Assembly (NCBI GenBank): GCA_028282885.1
Contig: JANQGX010000067.1
Span: 1 to 37,532 of the forward strand
From: SAR324 cluster bacterium
GTDB lineage: Bacteria; SAR324; XYD2-FULL-50-16
Direction of reading: 5' to 3'
Length of the DNA stretch: 37,532 nucleotides
The notes beneath the pieces were generated by a model that saw nothing but the letters and a program-made list of their open reading frames with translations, had not been told where the DNA came from and made no database searches. Positions 26,294 through 35,445 of this stretch are shown here, piece after piece. The translations under genes were made by a program, and so were the position numbers. The stretch's first letter is position 1, and each line of letters starts with the position of its first letter.

Positions 26294-27710
26294 GGCTTTC
26301 GGTTAATCCTGCAGGTGAGATCTGAATAAAAGTAGAGTTTGTTTGTAGCTCACCTAGAGTCTTGCAGCCAGTGTAACCCATTCCGGAACATAGACCACCA
26401 ACCAGTTGGTAAATGGTTTCCTGTACCGGCCCCTTATAGGGCACTCTTCCCTCTATACCTTCGGGAACCAGTTTTGATTCCTCCTGATCTTCCTGAAAAT
26501 ACCGATCCTTGCTGCCTTTTTTCATGGCACCAATAGAACCCATACCTCGATATTGCTTGTAACGTCTTCCCTGGAACAGGATAACCTGTCCCGGGCTTTC
26601 TGTTGTTCCTGCCAGAATACTGCCCAGCATGACCACTGAGGCGCCGCCGGCAATCGCCTTGACGATATCGCCGGAGAATTTGATCCCGCCATCAGCAATG
26701 ATGGGGATATTGTATTTGCGGGCTGCTTCCGAACAGTTAAAAACAGCAGTCATCTGTGGGACGCCAACCCCGGATACCACTCGGGTTGTACAAATGGAAC
26801 CGGGGCCTATACCTACTTTAACAGCGTTCGCACCTGCCTTGATCAACTCTTCAGTCGCCTCGGCCGTGCCAACGTTTCCTGCGACCAGTGCCAGGTCCGG
26901 ATAATCGGATTTAAGCTTTTTCACGGTTTTGATGACATTGACGGAGTGACCATGAGCGGTATCCACTACCATTACATCAACTCCTGCTCCGACCAGTCTT
27001 TCGGCTCTTTCTTCAAGATCAGCACCCACGCCGACTGCTGCCCCGACTAAAAGCCTGCCGGAACTGTCCTGGCTGGCCTTGGGATAGCGCTGTTTTTTCT
27101 CAATGTCTTTAATTGTCATCAGACCGGTCAGTTCATAGTCGTCGTTAATGCGCAGCAGTTTTTCTATTCTGTGCTGATGCAGCAATCGTTTGGCGTCTTC
27201 AGGGCTGATTTTGTTTTTGAAAGTGACCAGCTTGTCCCGCCCCTTTGTCATTATATTGGAGATTGGCTGATCGAAATTGGTTTCAAACCTAAGATCCCGA
27301 TTGGTGACGATGCCAACCAGTGTTTTCCCCTCGGTTACCGGCAGTCCCGAGATATCATATTTCTTCATCTGTCGCAGGGCCCATTCAACCGTATCGTCCG
27401 GTTTTACCGTTATCGGGTCTGAAATCAGACCGCTTTCTGAGCGTTTGACCTTGTCAACGTTTTTTGCCTGATCTTCGGGAGACATGTTTTTATGGATGAT
27501 TCCCAGTCCACCTTCCTGGGCCATGGCGATGGCCAGTCTCGATTCGGTAACTGTATCCATAGCCGCACTAATCAGCGGTGTTTCCAGTCTGATCCCTTCG
27601 GTCAATTGTGTAGCGGTTTCAACTTCGGAGGGCAGGAAATCGGATTTACCTGGCAGAAGCAATAAGTCGTCAAATGTCAGTCCCTTCTCAATCAATCTGC
27701 TCTTTTCCAT
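26241..27710 (-). CDS. guaB: Inosine-5'-monophosphate dehydrogenase
   Basis: 489 residues from the ATG at 27710. This start is fixed by an ideal AAAGGAGGA 4 bases upstream and by the family N-terminus (IEKGLTFDDLLLLPGKSDFLP). It oxidises IMP to XMP, the first step of GMP synthesis. The barrel is interrupted by a CBS-domain pair (about 90-200, SDPITVKPDDT ... GLMTIKDIEK). The catalytic loop GSICTTRVVSGVGVPQ, the IMP-binding IADGGIKFSGDIVKAIAGGA and the flap KGSKDRYFQ are present. It is first in the run guaB-dacB-leuA. A GTG/ATG frame extension upstream (to 27743) is not supported. Confidence 0.97.
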   Translation of the reverse strand: MEKSRLIEKGLTFDDLLLLPGKSDFLPSEVETATQLTEGIRLETPLISAAMDTVTESRLAIAMAQEGGLGIIHKNMSPEDQAKNVDKVKRSESGLISDPITVKPDDTVEWALRQMKKYDISGLPVTEGKTLVGIVTNRDLRFETNFDQPISNIMTKGRDKLVTFKNKISPEDAKRLLHQHRIEKLLRINDDYELTGLMTIKDIEKKQRYPKASQDSSGRLLVGAAVGVGADLEERAERLVGAGVDVMVVDTAHGHSVNVIKTVKKLKSDYPDLALVAGNVGTAEATEELIKAGANAVKVGIGPGSICTTRVVSGVGVPQMTAVFNCSEAARKYNIPIIADGGIKFSGDIVKAIAGGASVVMLGSILAGTTESPGQVILFQGRRYKQYRGMGSIGAMKKGSKDRYFQEDQEESKLVPEGIEGRVPYKGPVQETIYQLVGGLCSGMGYTGCKTLGELQTNSTFIQISPAGLTESHVHDVYITEEAPNYKTL

Positions 27711-27714
27711 GAAA

Positions 27715-27723
27715 TCCTCCTTT
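27715..27723 (-). promoter_or_regulatory. Strong ribosome-binding site of guaB
   Basis: AAAGGAGGA on the minus strand with a 4-base gap before the ATG at 27710. This is the best Shine-Dalgarno in the window and decides the guaB start. Confidence 0.85.
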
Positions 27724-27884
27724 ACAACCTTCGCTCTTAGCATGTAAAAATAAATGTCGTGACAACTTCCTGTTGACCAACGACGTCAGCTCCCTCATGT
27801 TAACTCTGTGCCGAAACTGATGCTTATCCTGCTCTCTTCCCAAGCCCTGATACCAAGTCATTAAAAAAAAGCTTAATTGTTCAT

Positions 27885-27890
27885 TATAAT
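27885..27890 (+). promoter_or_regulatory. Possible -10 element of the mfd promoter
   Basis: A perfect TATAAT 21 bases before the mfd ATG. The sequence 17 bases further upstream is A-rich rather than TTGACA-like, so the element is only a candidate; it would leave a very short leader. Confidence 0.3.
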
Positions 27891-27911
27891 CTCACAACCT
27901 TTCCACAGTCA

Positions 27912-30900
27912 ATGCAAATGAGCCGGAATAACAAACCTCTCACATTTCAAACCAAAATAGAGAATGTCGTCAGGGAGGTTTTGGAGGGGAGGCAAAAACA
28001 TGTCACACTTTCATCTCTTGCCGGATCAGCCGGACCGCTTTTTATTTCGCAACTTTCCAGGAGCACAAAAAGACCGATTCTAGTCCTGGCGGAGTCTTAT
28101 GAAATCGCTGAAGCGACGCGACAGGATCTTTCTTTTTTTATGGATTCGGCCAGTATTGGTTTCTTTCCCCAGTGGGATACCATACCGTACGATAACCAGT
28201 CTCCCGGAAAGGAGGTGCTGGCTGTGCGCTTCGAAACCCTTTCGGATATTCTTCAGAAAAGATGTACGGTCGTTGTCACCACCCCGAACGCATTGATGCA
28301 ATATATCATGCCTGCATCCGAATTTCTGGCTCACAGTTTTGTGCTGAAATCAGGCGAATCGTATCGTCGGGAAGAGCTTCTCCGTCAATTGTCAGGTAGT
28401 GGGCTCATACGAGTCGAAATGGTTGAGGAGAAGGGAGAGTTCTCGGTCAGGGGAGAGATTATTGACATATTCCCTGTTACGGAGACAGGTCCGGTACGTC
28501 TCGACTTTTTTGATGATCTTCTGGAAGGAATACGTAAGTTCGATGTCGAAAGTCAGCGTTCGCACGATCCGGTTGATTCCGTCACCATTTATCCGGCACA
28601 GGAGACCCTGTACAGGCCGGACAGCTCTGCCAAAATCGTTGATCGATTGATCGACTATAAAACCAATACGGTTCCGCAAACCTACAATTATATTGTGGAG
28701 CAGATTCGGGAACAGACGGTATTTTCCGGTATGGAAAACCTGTTACCCTTGTTTTACGAATCCACTGCCATTCTCCCGGATTACTTTCCGGAATCTCCGT
28801 TGGTCGTTTCCCTGAATCGGGAGTCCATAGATAACCGGGCGGCAAATTACTTTGAAGAGATCCTGAACGAGTACAACTACTCGCGGCAGGAGGGGAATCC
28901 GACACTTGATCCGGATATGCTCTTCATGACCAGGGCCCAACTCAAAGGAGTTCTGGACGACCATGCCACGGTGGATATCCAGGAATTGAATCTTGAAGAA
29001 AATCGGGAGCTGCTCAATCTCTCAACTGTAGATAATACCGCCGTCAGATCCCTGGCCATGGATTCAGATACCATGGATCAAAGTGCTGTGCAGAATATTC
29101 TTCGCCAGTTGAAAACCTGGAATCAGGATGGAGCGAAGGTAGCCATTTCTGTTGATTCCGAATCCAGGGCTGACCGGATTCGACAGATGCTTGAAGAGAT
29201 AGAACTTTCCGTTCCGATACTGACGGGTTCCGCTTCGCAACAGCACACGGATTTTATCCTGTCTGATTTCTCCTCCACCTCATCTTCCTTTGTGATAACT
29301 ACCACTCCGATCAGGAGCGGATTTCGATGGATTGATTCTTCCGGAAACACCAGGCTTGTGTTGATATCCGACGAAGAGATATTCGGTCTTCGCAAACGAC
29401 AGGGACGGTTGAAACGATCCGATATCAAACAGGTATTTTCGTCGTTGGCGGATCTCAATGTTGGCGATTATGTGGTTCATGTGGAGTATGGCATCGGAAA
29501 ATACGAGGGCTTGAAAAGGATCAATGCCGGTGAAAATGAATCGGATTACCTGGTGATTGTATATCATGGTGGTGACAAGGTTTACGTGCCGGTAGACAAG
29601 TTTCATCTGGTGCAGAAATACACCGGTGGGGATGCGGGGCAGCCGAAAATCAACAAATTGGGTAGTAAAGCCTGGGTCAAGACGAAATCCAAGGTTCGCT
29701 CGGAAATCGATGATATGGCTGAAGAGCTTGTCAAAATCAGCGCCATGCGCCTGGCGAAGAAAGGGGTTGCTTTTTCACCGGATTCAACGTTGATGAACGA
29801 GTTTACCCTCAGTTTCCCCTATCAGGAGACTGACGATCAGGAGAAGGCGATTCGCGATGTGCTTCAGGACATGGAAAAAGAAAATCCCATGGATCGCCTG
29901 GTTTGCGGTGATGTGGGATTCGGCAAGACCGAAGTTGCTTTGAGAGCCGCCTACAAGGCGATTATCGATGGATACCAGGTTGGAATACTTGTGCCAACGA
30001 CCATCCTGGCACAGCAACATTACGATTCTTTTAGAGAGAGAATGTCGGAATTGCCTGTAAGCATTGGTCTACTCAGCCGTTTTCAGACGCCACGACAGAT
30101 TCGGGAAACCCTGGCCGGCCTTAAAAAAGGATCCGTCGATATCGTGATTGGAACGCATCGAATGCTCTCGAAAGATGTGATCTTCCACAAGCTTGGGTTG
30201 CTGGTGATTGATGAGGAACAGAGATTCGGGGTCAAACACAAAGAGACGATAAAAAAGTACCGCACAACAGTGGACACGCTTACCCTGACTGCCACGCCTA
30301 TTCCCAGAACCCTGCACATGTCCTTTGTCGGAATTCGGGATATCTCCGTGATCAATACGCCACCAATGGATCGCAGGGCGATTCGAACCCGGCTGATGAA
30401 GTTCAACGATTATGTTATTCAGGAGGCAGTACATCGTGAGATCCGTCGTAAAGGGCAGGTCTTTTTCATTCACAACCGGGTGGAATCTATTTACCAGGTC
30501 GGTGAATACCTGAGTCGCGTCTTACCCAACGTCCGAATAGCTATTGCCCATGGGCAGATGGCGGAAAGGGAACTGGAAAAAGTGATGTTCGATTTCATAC
30601 AGCAGGAATATGATCTGTTGCTGGCCACAACCATTGTGGAGTCCGGTCTCGATATACCGAATGTCAATACCATTGTTGTCAACAATGCGGACCAATTTGG
30701 TCTTTCCCAGCTATATCAATTACGCGGTCGTGTTGGTCGAAGCAGCCTCCAGGCTTATGCTTATCTGATGACTCCCAGGGAGAAGGTTCTCACGGAAACC
30801 GCTCGCAAACGATTGGCGATTTTGCAGGAACTGAATCATCTGGGCGCGGGTTTCAAAATTGCGAACTATGATCTTGAACTTCGCGGTGCAGGTAATGTGC

Positions 30901-31451
30901 TGGGGCCCCAGCAATCCGGTCATATCGCGGCAGTGGGATTTGAAATGTACACTGCCATGATCGAAGAAGCGGTATCCAAAATAAAGCAGGGCGAAGCCAG
31001 AAAAGTTGAACCGGAAAAGGATATCAAGCTGAATCTGTTGCAGGAGGCAAATATTCCCGAAACTTATGTCGAAAGCATGAATCAGAGGTTGGATGCCTAC
31101 AAAATGATCTCTGCCTGTCAGACCGAAGAGGAATTGTGGGATATCAGAGGAGCATTGGAGGACCGTTATGGCAGAATGCCCGAAGAAACCGTTTGTCTTT
31201 TCCACAAGATGCAGATAAAATTCCTTGCTACAGAATTATGTGCCTCTCAGATCAGTCAGACTTATGACGAGCTTGAGATCTCCTTTACCGATGAATTCAA
31301 GCCGGAGCCACAAAAACTCCTCGCTTATCTTGCAGAACCCGGGAACCAAGCTCGGCTGTTGCCTGACAATCGATTGGCGGTTGCTTCCAAAGCCGGGGAT
31401 CCCCAAGAAATCATCAGATTTCTGCAATCATTCAGGAAAGCGGTTTTATAG
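27912..31451 (+). CDS. mfd: Transcription-repair coupling factor Mfd
   Basis: 1179 residues, full length. It removes stalled RNA polymerase from DNA lesions and recruits UvrA. The UvrB-like N-terminal module is followed by the CarD/RID RNA-polymerase-interaction domain (VGDYVVHVEYGIGKYEGL, near 515). The RecG-like translocase has the Walker A GDVGFGKTE, DEEQ in VIDEEQRFGVKH, TATPIPRTLHMS and QLRGRVGRS (motif VI). The TRCF C-terminal domain covers the last 130 residues. It is the first gene of a run with the parvulin lipoprotein (8 bases), aroK and a CPBP protease. A second in-frame ATG lies at 27918. Confidence 0.98.
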   Translation: MQMSRNNKPLTFQTKIENVVREVLEGRQKHVTLSSLAGSAGPLFISQLSRSTKRPILVLAESYEIAEATRQDLSFFMDSASIGFFPQWDTIPYDNQSPGKEVLAVRFETLSDILQKRCTVVVTTPNALMQYIMPASEFLAHSFVLKSGESYRREELLRQLSGSGLIRVEMVEEKGEFSVRGEIIDIFPVTETGPVRLDFFDDLLEGIRKFDVESQRSHDPVDSVTIYPAQETLYRPDSSAKIVDRLIDYKTNTVPQTYNYIVEQIREQTVFSGMENLLPLFYESTAILPDYFPESPLVVSLNRESIDNRAANYFEEILNEYNYSRQEGNPTLDPDMLFMTRAQLKGVLDDHATVDIQELNLEENRELLNLSTVDNTAVRSLAMDSDTMDQSAVQNILRQLKTWNQDGAKVAISVDSESRADRIRQMLEEIELSVPILTGSASQQHTDFILSDFSSTSSSFVITTTPIRSGFRWIDSSGNTRLVLISDEEIFGLRKRQGRLKRSDIKQVFSSLADLNVGDYVVHVEYGIGKYEGLKRINAGENESDYLVIVYHGGDKVYVPVDKFHLVQKYTGGDAGQPKINKLGSKAWVKTKSKVRSEIDDMAEELVKISAMRLAKKGVAFSPDSTLMNEFTLSFPYQETDDQEKAIRDVLQDMEKENPMDRLVCGDVGFGKTEVALRAAYKAIIDGYQVGILVPTTILAQQHYDSFRERMSELPVSIGLLSRFQTPRQIRETLAGLKKGSVDIVIGTHRMLSKDVIFHKLGLLVIDEEQRFGVKHKETIKKYRTTVDTLTLTATPIPRTLHMSFVGIRDISVINTPPMDRRAIRTRLMKFNDYVIQEAVHREIRRKGQVFFIHNRVESIYQVGEYLSRVLPNVRIAIAHGQMAERELEKVMFDFIQQEYDLLLATTIVESGLDIPNVNTIVVNNADQFGLSQLYQLRGRVGRSSLQAYAYLMTPREKVLTETARKRLAILQELNHLGAGFKIANYDLELRGAGNVLGPQQSGHIAAVGFEMYTAMIEEAVSKIKQGEARKVEPEKDIKLNLLQEANIPETYVESMNQRLDAYKMISACQTEEELWDIRGALEDRYGRMPEETVCLFHKMQIKFLATELCASQISQTYDELEISFTDEFKPEPQKLLAYLAEPGNQARLLPDNRLAVASKAGDPQEIIRFLQSFRKAVL

Positions 31452-31459
31452 CATTTAAA

Positions 31460-32458
31460 ATGGTTACGAGTCGTAAATTGCATCCCAAATCACTGTTTCT
31501 CGTCCTTGTTCTCCTAACACTTATTCTGTCTTCCTGTGAGCCCGGAAACGATCGCCGGGAAGCGATTATTCCCGAAGAGGAGACCATCGCGGTTATCAAT
31601 AATAAAAAAATCACCCTCGCAGTATTCCAGACAAAGCTCCATGGATTTCTCCAGTATTACAGCGACCTTATCCAGACCGATGAAGAGCAATTGGGAGAGA
31701 TCAAAAATATTGTCATGAACCAGCTTATTGATGAAGAGCTGATTAACCAGGAAGCATCCAGGAAAGGAATCCAGGTGTCAGAAGAAGAATTGGATTCGAT
31801 TATGGCCGAATCCATGTCCTCATATTCAGAGGTTAATCTGGAATCCCACTTCAAAGCTGCCGGTATGAGTGAAGAAGAGTGGAAGTCAAGTCTTCGCCAG
31901 TATCTGGTCAGGGAAAAACTGATTCGTGAAGAAGTGATTAAAAAGATTCCCATTACCAAAAGAGAGATCAGCTCCTACTATCAGGAAAACGGCAATCAAT
32001 TTGTAGCACCGCAGGCGTTGAAAGTCAGAAATATCACGCTTTCCACAGAAGAGGAGGCGACTGCAATCCATTCTCAACTGTTGAGGGGTAAGGATTTTAA
32101 GGAGTTGATTCGCCACCATTCCATTTCACCTGACAAGATCGTTGATGGTGACCTGGGATTTATCACCAAAGGCGAACTTCCGGAAGAGATGGAAAATGTA
32201 GTATTCGGGAAAAAATTCAATAAGTTCAAACCAAGATATACTGAAGTGGTTCGCTCCCAAGACGGTTTCCATGTGTTAAAACTGGAACAGTATCGCCGTG
32301 CCAAGAAAATCAGTCTCAATGAAGCCAGACCCAGGATCAAGCAAATTCTGATCGAACAGAAGTGGGATCAGTATTATACCCGATGGATGGAAAAATTGAG
32401 GGAGGACGCCACAATCTCGATCGATCAGGACATGTTGCAGAAAGAGGAGGGGTTCTGA
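31460..32458 (+). CDS. PpiC/SurA-like parvulin lipoprotein
   Basis: 332 residues. The N-terminal signal (FLVLVLLTLILSSC) ends in a lipobox with lipid Cys near 30, so it is a lipoprotein. Residues about 45-170 resemble the helical SurA N-domain (AVINNKKITLAVFQTKL, VMNQLIDEELINQEA), and residues about 180-290 a PpiC rotamase domain (ALKVRNITLS, DGDLGFITKGELPEEME, VVRSQDGFHVLKLEQY). It should act as a periplasmic peptidyl-prolyl isomerase or chaperone for exported or outer-membrane proteins. Parvulin genes next to mfd are common in deltaproteobacterial-type genomes. Its TGA is directly followed by the aroK GTG. Confidence 0.9.
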   Translation: MVTSRKLHPKSLFLVLVLLTLILSSCEPGNDRREAIIPEEETIAVINNKKITLAVFQTKLHGFLQYYSDLIQTDEEQLGEIKNIVMNQLIDEELINQEASRKGIQVSEEELDSIMAESMSSYSEVNLESHFKAAGMSEEEWKSSLRQYLVREKLIREEVIKKIPITKREISSYYQENGNQFVAPQALKVRNITLSTEEEATAIHSQLLRGKDFKELIRHHSISPDKIVDGDLGFITKGELPEEMENVVFGKKFNKFKPRYTEVVRSQDGFHVLKLEQYRRAKKISLNEARPRIKQILIEQKWDQYYTRWMEKLREDATISIDQDMLQKEEGF

Positions 32459-32965
32459 GTGAATATCGTTCTAGTCGGCTTTATGGGAACCGGTAAAACC
32501 ACGATCGGAAGGAAACTGGCAGTTCGTTTGGGATATCACTTTGTGGACACTGATCATTATATCGAACGCGAACAGAATTGCAGGATTTCCGAGTTGTTTG
32601 AGACAAAGGGAGCAGACTGTTTTCGGCAATTGGAAACATCCATGCTCAGACGTCTTGTCAAGGTTGAGAACACTGTTGTCGCAACCGGGGGAGGGATTCT
32701 GGTCACGCCGGGAAACATGGATCTCATCAGGGAAATTGGAAAGAGTGTCCATCTCAAGGCGAATTTTGAAGAGATCTTTGAACGTGTAACCAGGAACCAA
32801 AAACGTCCCCTGATCCTGACCGATAACCCCCTCAAAACAGTGACAGACCTATATAATCAACGCAAGCATCTCTATATGCAGGCAGATATCACAATTGATA
32901 CCGGATCCCTGAAAATGTGGAATATCGTATCCAAAATTATCTGCGCATTATGCGAAAGCGAGTAG
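32459..32965 (+). CDS. aroK: Shikimate kinase
   Basis: 168 residues, the usual size. It phosphorylates shikimate in the chorismate pathway. The P-loop GFMGTGKTT is at 7-15, the shikimate-binding DTDHYIE follows near 32, and VVATGGGIL and RPLI are the other signatures. The GTG start abuts the stop of the parvulin gene with no gap, and AGAGGAGGGG just upstream is the ribosome-binding site, so translation is probably coupled. Confidence 0.95.
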   Translation: MNIVLVGFMGTGKTTIGRKLAVRLGYHFVDTDHYIEREQNCRISELFETKGADCFRQLETSMLRRLVKVENTVVATGGGILVTPGNMDLIREIGKSVHLKANFEEIFERVTRNQKRPLILTDNPLKTVTDLYNQRKHLYMQADITIDTGSLKMWNIVSKIICALCESE

Positions 32966-32995
32966 CCATCCTGATCTTTAATAGGTACCGCGTAT

Positions 32996-34003
32996 ATGAA
33001 TTTCTCTAACATTTCTCCGACCCGGTTGATCATAAAACAGCTTTCATTCCCCATGATCGTAATTTGCATCACCCTCTCATGGAAATCGCCTGTGTTTGCG
33101 ATCTCCAAAGGTGGTTGTTTTGGTGCAGCGGCAGCGGAATTGTTTGTTCCCGGATTGGGTTACGCTATTACCCGGCAGTGGGACAAGGCAGCGGTTTTCG
33201 GAGTATCCCGTTACTATTCGGCTTATCGATATAATGAAGCTGTATCTTCGGAATATTATCAGGACGATTATGATGAGATATACGACTCGACGGATGCCGA
33301 CAATTCGGCAAGCGGGAAGAGTGAAACGAGGGTCACTTTAACCAAGGAGACCTGGGAAGCCCAGTATTTTGCCAACCTGAACCAGAACCTGCTTTTTATT
33401 ACCTGGGGAGATTTGTATCAGTTCAGTTGCCAGGATAACACCGAAACCTACTCCCTGATGCTTTCCCCGTTTCGATTTGATCATTTTTATGCCAAATGGC
33501 AGTTCTGGCTACCTGTTGTGGTTGCCCTCAGTAATTGGGCGGTTTTCGATGAACATTCCCAGGTTGAATACTATCTGGAAAGAGGTCTTACCAGGGATGA
33601 TTTGAACAGGGACAGTTTCTCCGAATACTATATGGTTGGTGTCGGAGAAGAGATGTTTTTCCGCGGGGTGGTTCAACACTATTTTTTTGAGTCCTTCAGG
33701 GACAGTTGGGATTTTTCTCCCGGTGCAAGTCGGCATCTGGCTGTAGTGGGGGCGTCTATTGTTTTTGCTGCGGCCCATTCAGGAGCCGGATTTACTGCCA
33801 GCCCGGGAACGGCCTTTCTGTTCGGGCTATATGAAGGCTATGTTTATCAACCGAGTTTGGAAGAATTTGACCTGATCACCGCTATTGCTGTTCATGCCTG
33901 GTGGGATATCATCGTCTCATACACCATTCTCAATCATGCGGAGTTTAAAGAATCCCAGGCAGATATTCGGGTACCCATCCTTCAGGTCGGCTTCAGGTTT
34001 TAA
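32996..34003 (+). CDS. Exported CPBP (CAAX/Abi-type) intramembrane metalloprotease
   Basis: 335 residues. The N-terminus looks like a signal peptide or anchor (residues about 17-36, ending SPVFA), followed by a PGLGYAITRQWDKAAVFG segment resembling the 'PGLGQ' membrane motif of small DUF5683-like proteins, then an acidic loop rich in Y, D and S (about 80-110). The C-terminal half carries the three CPBP motifs: EExxxR as E218-E219-M-F-F-R223, FxxxH as F257-A-A-A-H261, and HxxxD as H300-A-W-W-D304. Substrates are unknown; the family includes prenyl-protein proteases and bacteriocin-immunity proteins. It ends in a short strand closing with F (QVGFRF). The end overlaps the convergent gene by 11 bases. 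Confidence 0.85.
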   Translation: MNFSNISPTRLIIKQLSFPMIVICITLSWKSPVFAISKGGCFGAAAAELFVPGLGYAITRQWDKAAVFGVSRYYSAYRYNEAVSSEYYQDDYDEIYDSTDADNSASGKSETRVTLTKETWEAQYFANLNQNLLFITWGDLYQFSCQDNTETYSLMLSPFRFDHFYAKWQFWLPVVVALSNWAVFDEHSQVEYYLERGLTRDDLNRDSFSEYYMVGVGEEMFFRGVVQHYFFESFRDSWDFSPGASRHLAVVGASIVFAAAHSGAGFTASPGTAFLFGLYEGYVYQPSLEEFDLITAIAVHAWWDIIVSYTILNHAEFKESQADIRVPILQVGFRF

Positions 34004-35114
34004 GACGCTGTTTGATTAAGTCCTTCACTTTGGTAAGTTTAAAACCGGATCGATCCTCTTCACCCTTTTTCCTTTCCAGCTTCAGTTTTTTCCCTGTAAC
34101 AACGTTTGTCGCTGATTGTTTGAAATCGTTAATGATATCATATTGAGTTGAAGGGGTTAGTTGATCGGCAAACAGCCCAAGGGCCTCGTTGGTCTCTGGT
34201 AATTGAAACTTGCTGCTGTCTGCCAATGCAGAAATGAGGGCTTGATTCGGGGCCAGTTGCCTATTGGTCAGGAGACAACCAGCCAGGACCAGGCTGGATG
34301 CAAACGGATCAGAGATTTTGGTTCCCACGGTAACGGACATCATGAAGCGCTTATAGTAGGCGTGCCGTTTTCGTGCATAAAGATAAAGCAGGCTGTGAGT
34401 TTGAATCCGGGATACAAATTCAAGAATAGAATCCCTCAGAAGTTGGGGTTGGGAAATGAATCCTTCGCTCAATTGATGTAAGGCCGCTACTGATCTGCCT
34501 TTCCCCTTGATTGTGTAGGATCCGAATATCTCCTTCACCCTGGCAACTTCGGAGCCGCTTTCAGCGAACTTGGACAAAAACTCTTCTGCAAACAGTCCCG
34601 AAACGGATCTGGCGACATCCATTGAGAGTGAATATAAACCACCGCGCTCCACGTGCAGAGATTCTTCAGTAAAGAGTTCCGGAGTGGAGATAATGGTTTC
34701 GACATTGTTGTTGAGTCTGGCAAAGGTTGAATAGATGAAATGCAGCAGTTGGTAACGATATTCGGACCGGTCCAGATTAAGCAATGCGGGTATTACTTTA
34801 CCAGCCTGGGTGGGAGAATTTAAAAAATCAATGGTTTCAGTGATAAAAAATCGTTTCTCAGGAGTAAACTGATTGATGGTGTTTCGTATTTTGTGAAGCG
34901 ATTTTCGGATGGTCAGCAGGGTTTCCGAGTTGGAATCTATGCCTTTGCCTCCAGACAAATACTGATCAACCGACTCTTTGGGGATGGCCGGGGTTTGCTC
35001 TATTAATTGCCAGATGGTCTTTTGGGATTTTGGGGTGGTTTGATGCTGCCTTTCCTGTACTTCTTGTCGATCGGAAAAAAAAAGATTCGCGTTTTTTAGA
35101 ATGATTTCATTCAT
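33993..35114 (-). CDS. Unrecognised 373-residue protein (family A, short form)
   Basis: No named family. Residues about 69-332 align with residues 82-342 of the 627-residue protein at 12234-14117. Shared strings include TxELFTxExLHxxRGxLY, KRHxYYKxF, LAGCxxxNxQxxP and PSTxxxIIxxFK. Unlike that protein, it stops about 40 residues after the shared domain, with a short basic tail (KKLKLERKKGEEDR). It is predicted helical and cytoplasmic, without signal peptide. It lies 22 bases after an HNH gene and is third in the purU-HNH run. A nine-T coding tract covers codons 11-14. The shared Cys in LAGC and the conserved RHxYY motif are candidate functional residues. Confidence 0.8.
   Translation of the reverse strand: MNEIILKNANLFFSDRQEVQERQHQTTPKSQKTIWQLIEQTPAIPKESVDQYLSGGKGIDSNSETLLTIRKSLHKIRNTINQFTPEKRFFITETIDFLNSPTQAGKVIPALLNLDRSEYRYQLLHFIYSTFARLNNNVETIISTPELFTEESLHVERGGLYSLSMDVARSVSGLFAEEFLSKFAESGSEVARVKEIFGSYTIKGKGRSVAALHQLSEGFISQPQLLRDSILEFVSRIQTHSLLYLYARKRHAYYKRFMMSVTVGTKISDPFASSLVLAGCLLTNRQLAPNQALISALADSSKFQLPETNEALGLFADQLTPSTQYDIINDFKQSATNVVTGKKLKLERKKGEEDRSGFKLTKVKDLIKQRLKT
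35075..35083 (-). repeat. Nine-T coding tract near the gene start
   Basis: Nine T on the coding (minus) strand at codons 11-14 (L-F-F-S) of the 373-residue gene, a slippery sequence that could shift frame by replication or transcription slippage. Confidence 0.85.
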
Positions 35115-35136
35115 AGGCGCAGGTTAATCCCTAACC

Positions 35137-35433
35137 CTAAAGTTTCCCCGATAAGTATTCGTCCCACTCTACCGGAAGCAGATATTTCTTTTTGTTGTTA
35201 CACTCTTTGCAGCAGGCGACGATATTTGACTTGACTGATTTTCCCCCGCGACTGATAGGAATAACGTGATCCATGGTGAGGGTTTTGGCGGGAAAGCGGC
35301 CTTTACAATAATGACATTGACCGCGGCCTCGCAGGTTCTTCCACCATTGGCTTTGCCTTAGATCTCTGGCCTTAGCCTTCTCTTTGCGAAGGTGTTCTTC
35401 GGATACTGGAATAAAATCGCATTCAAGTGCCAT
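35137..35433 (-). CDS. Small HNH endonuclease-family protein
   Basis: 98 residues. It has the complete zinc-HNH layout: C40-H-Y-C43, then TMDHVIPISRGG with D55-H56, N70 (SNIVACC) and C75/C78-N79 (CKECNN). The first 35 residues are charged and helical. Such small HNH proteins occur in restriction, mobile-element and recombination contexts and also as lone chromosomal genes; the substrate is unknown. Its ATG follows the purU stop by 12 bases and the next gene by 22 bases, so it seems embedded in an operon rather than in a mobile element; no inverted repeats or target duplications are seen. Confidence 0.85.
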   Translation of the reverse strand: MALECDFIPVSEEHLRKEKAKARDLRQSQWWKNLRGRGQCHYCKGRFPAKTLTMDHVIPISRGGKSVKSNIVACCKECNNKKKYLLPVEWDEYLSGKL

Positions 35434-35445
35434 TGGTTTCGCCTG

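Noticed and set aside
35137..35433. HNH gene as evidence of a mobile intron or homing element
   Set aside because: It is a complete free-standing gene within tight operon spacing; purU is not split and no element borders are seen.
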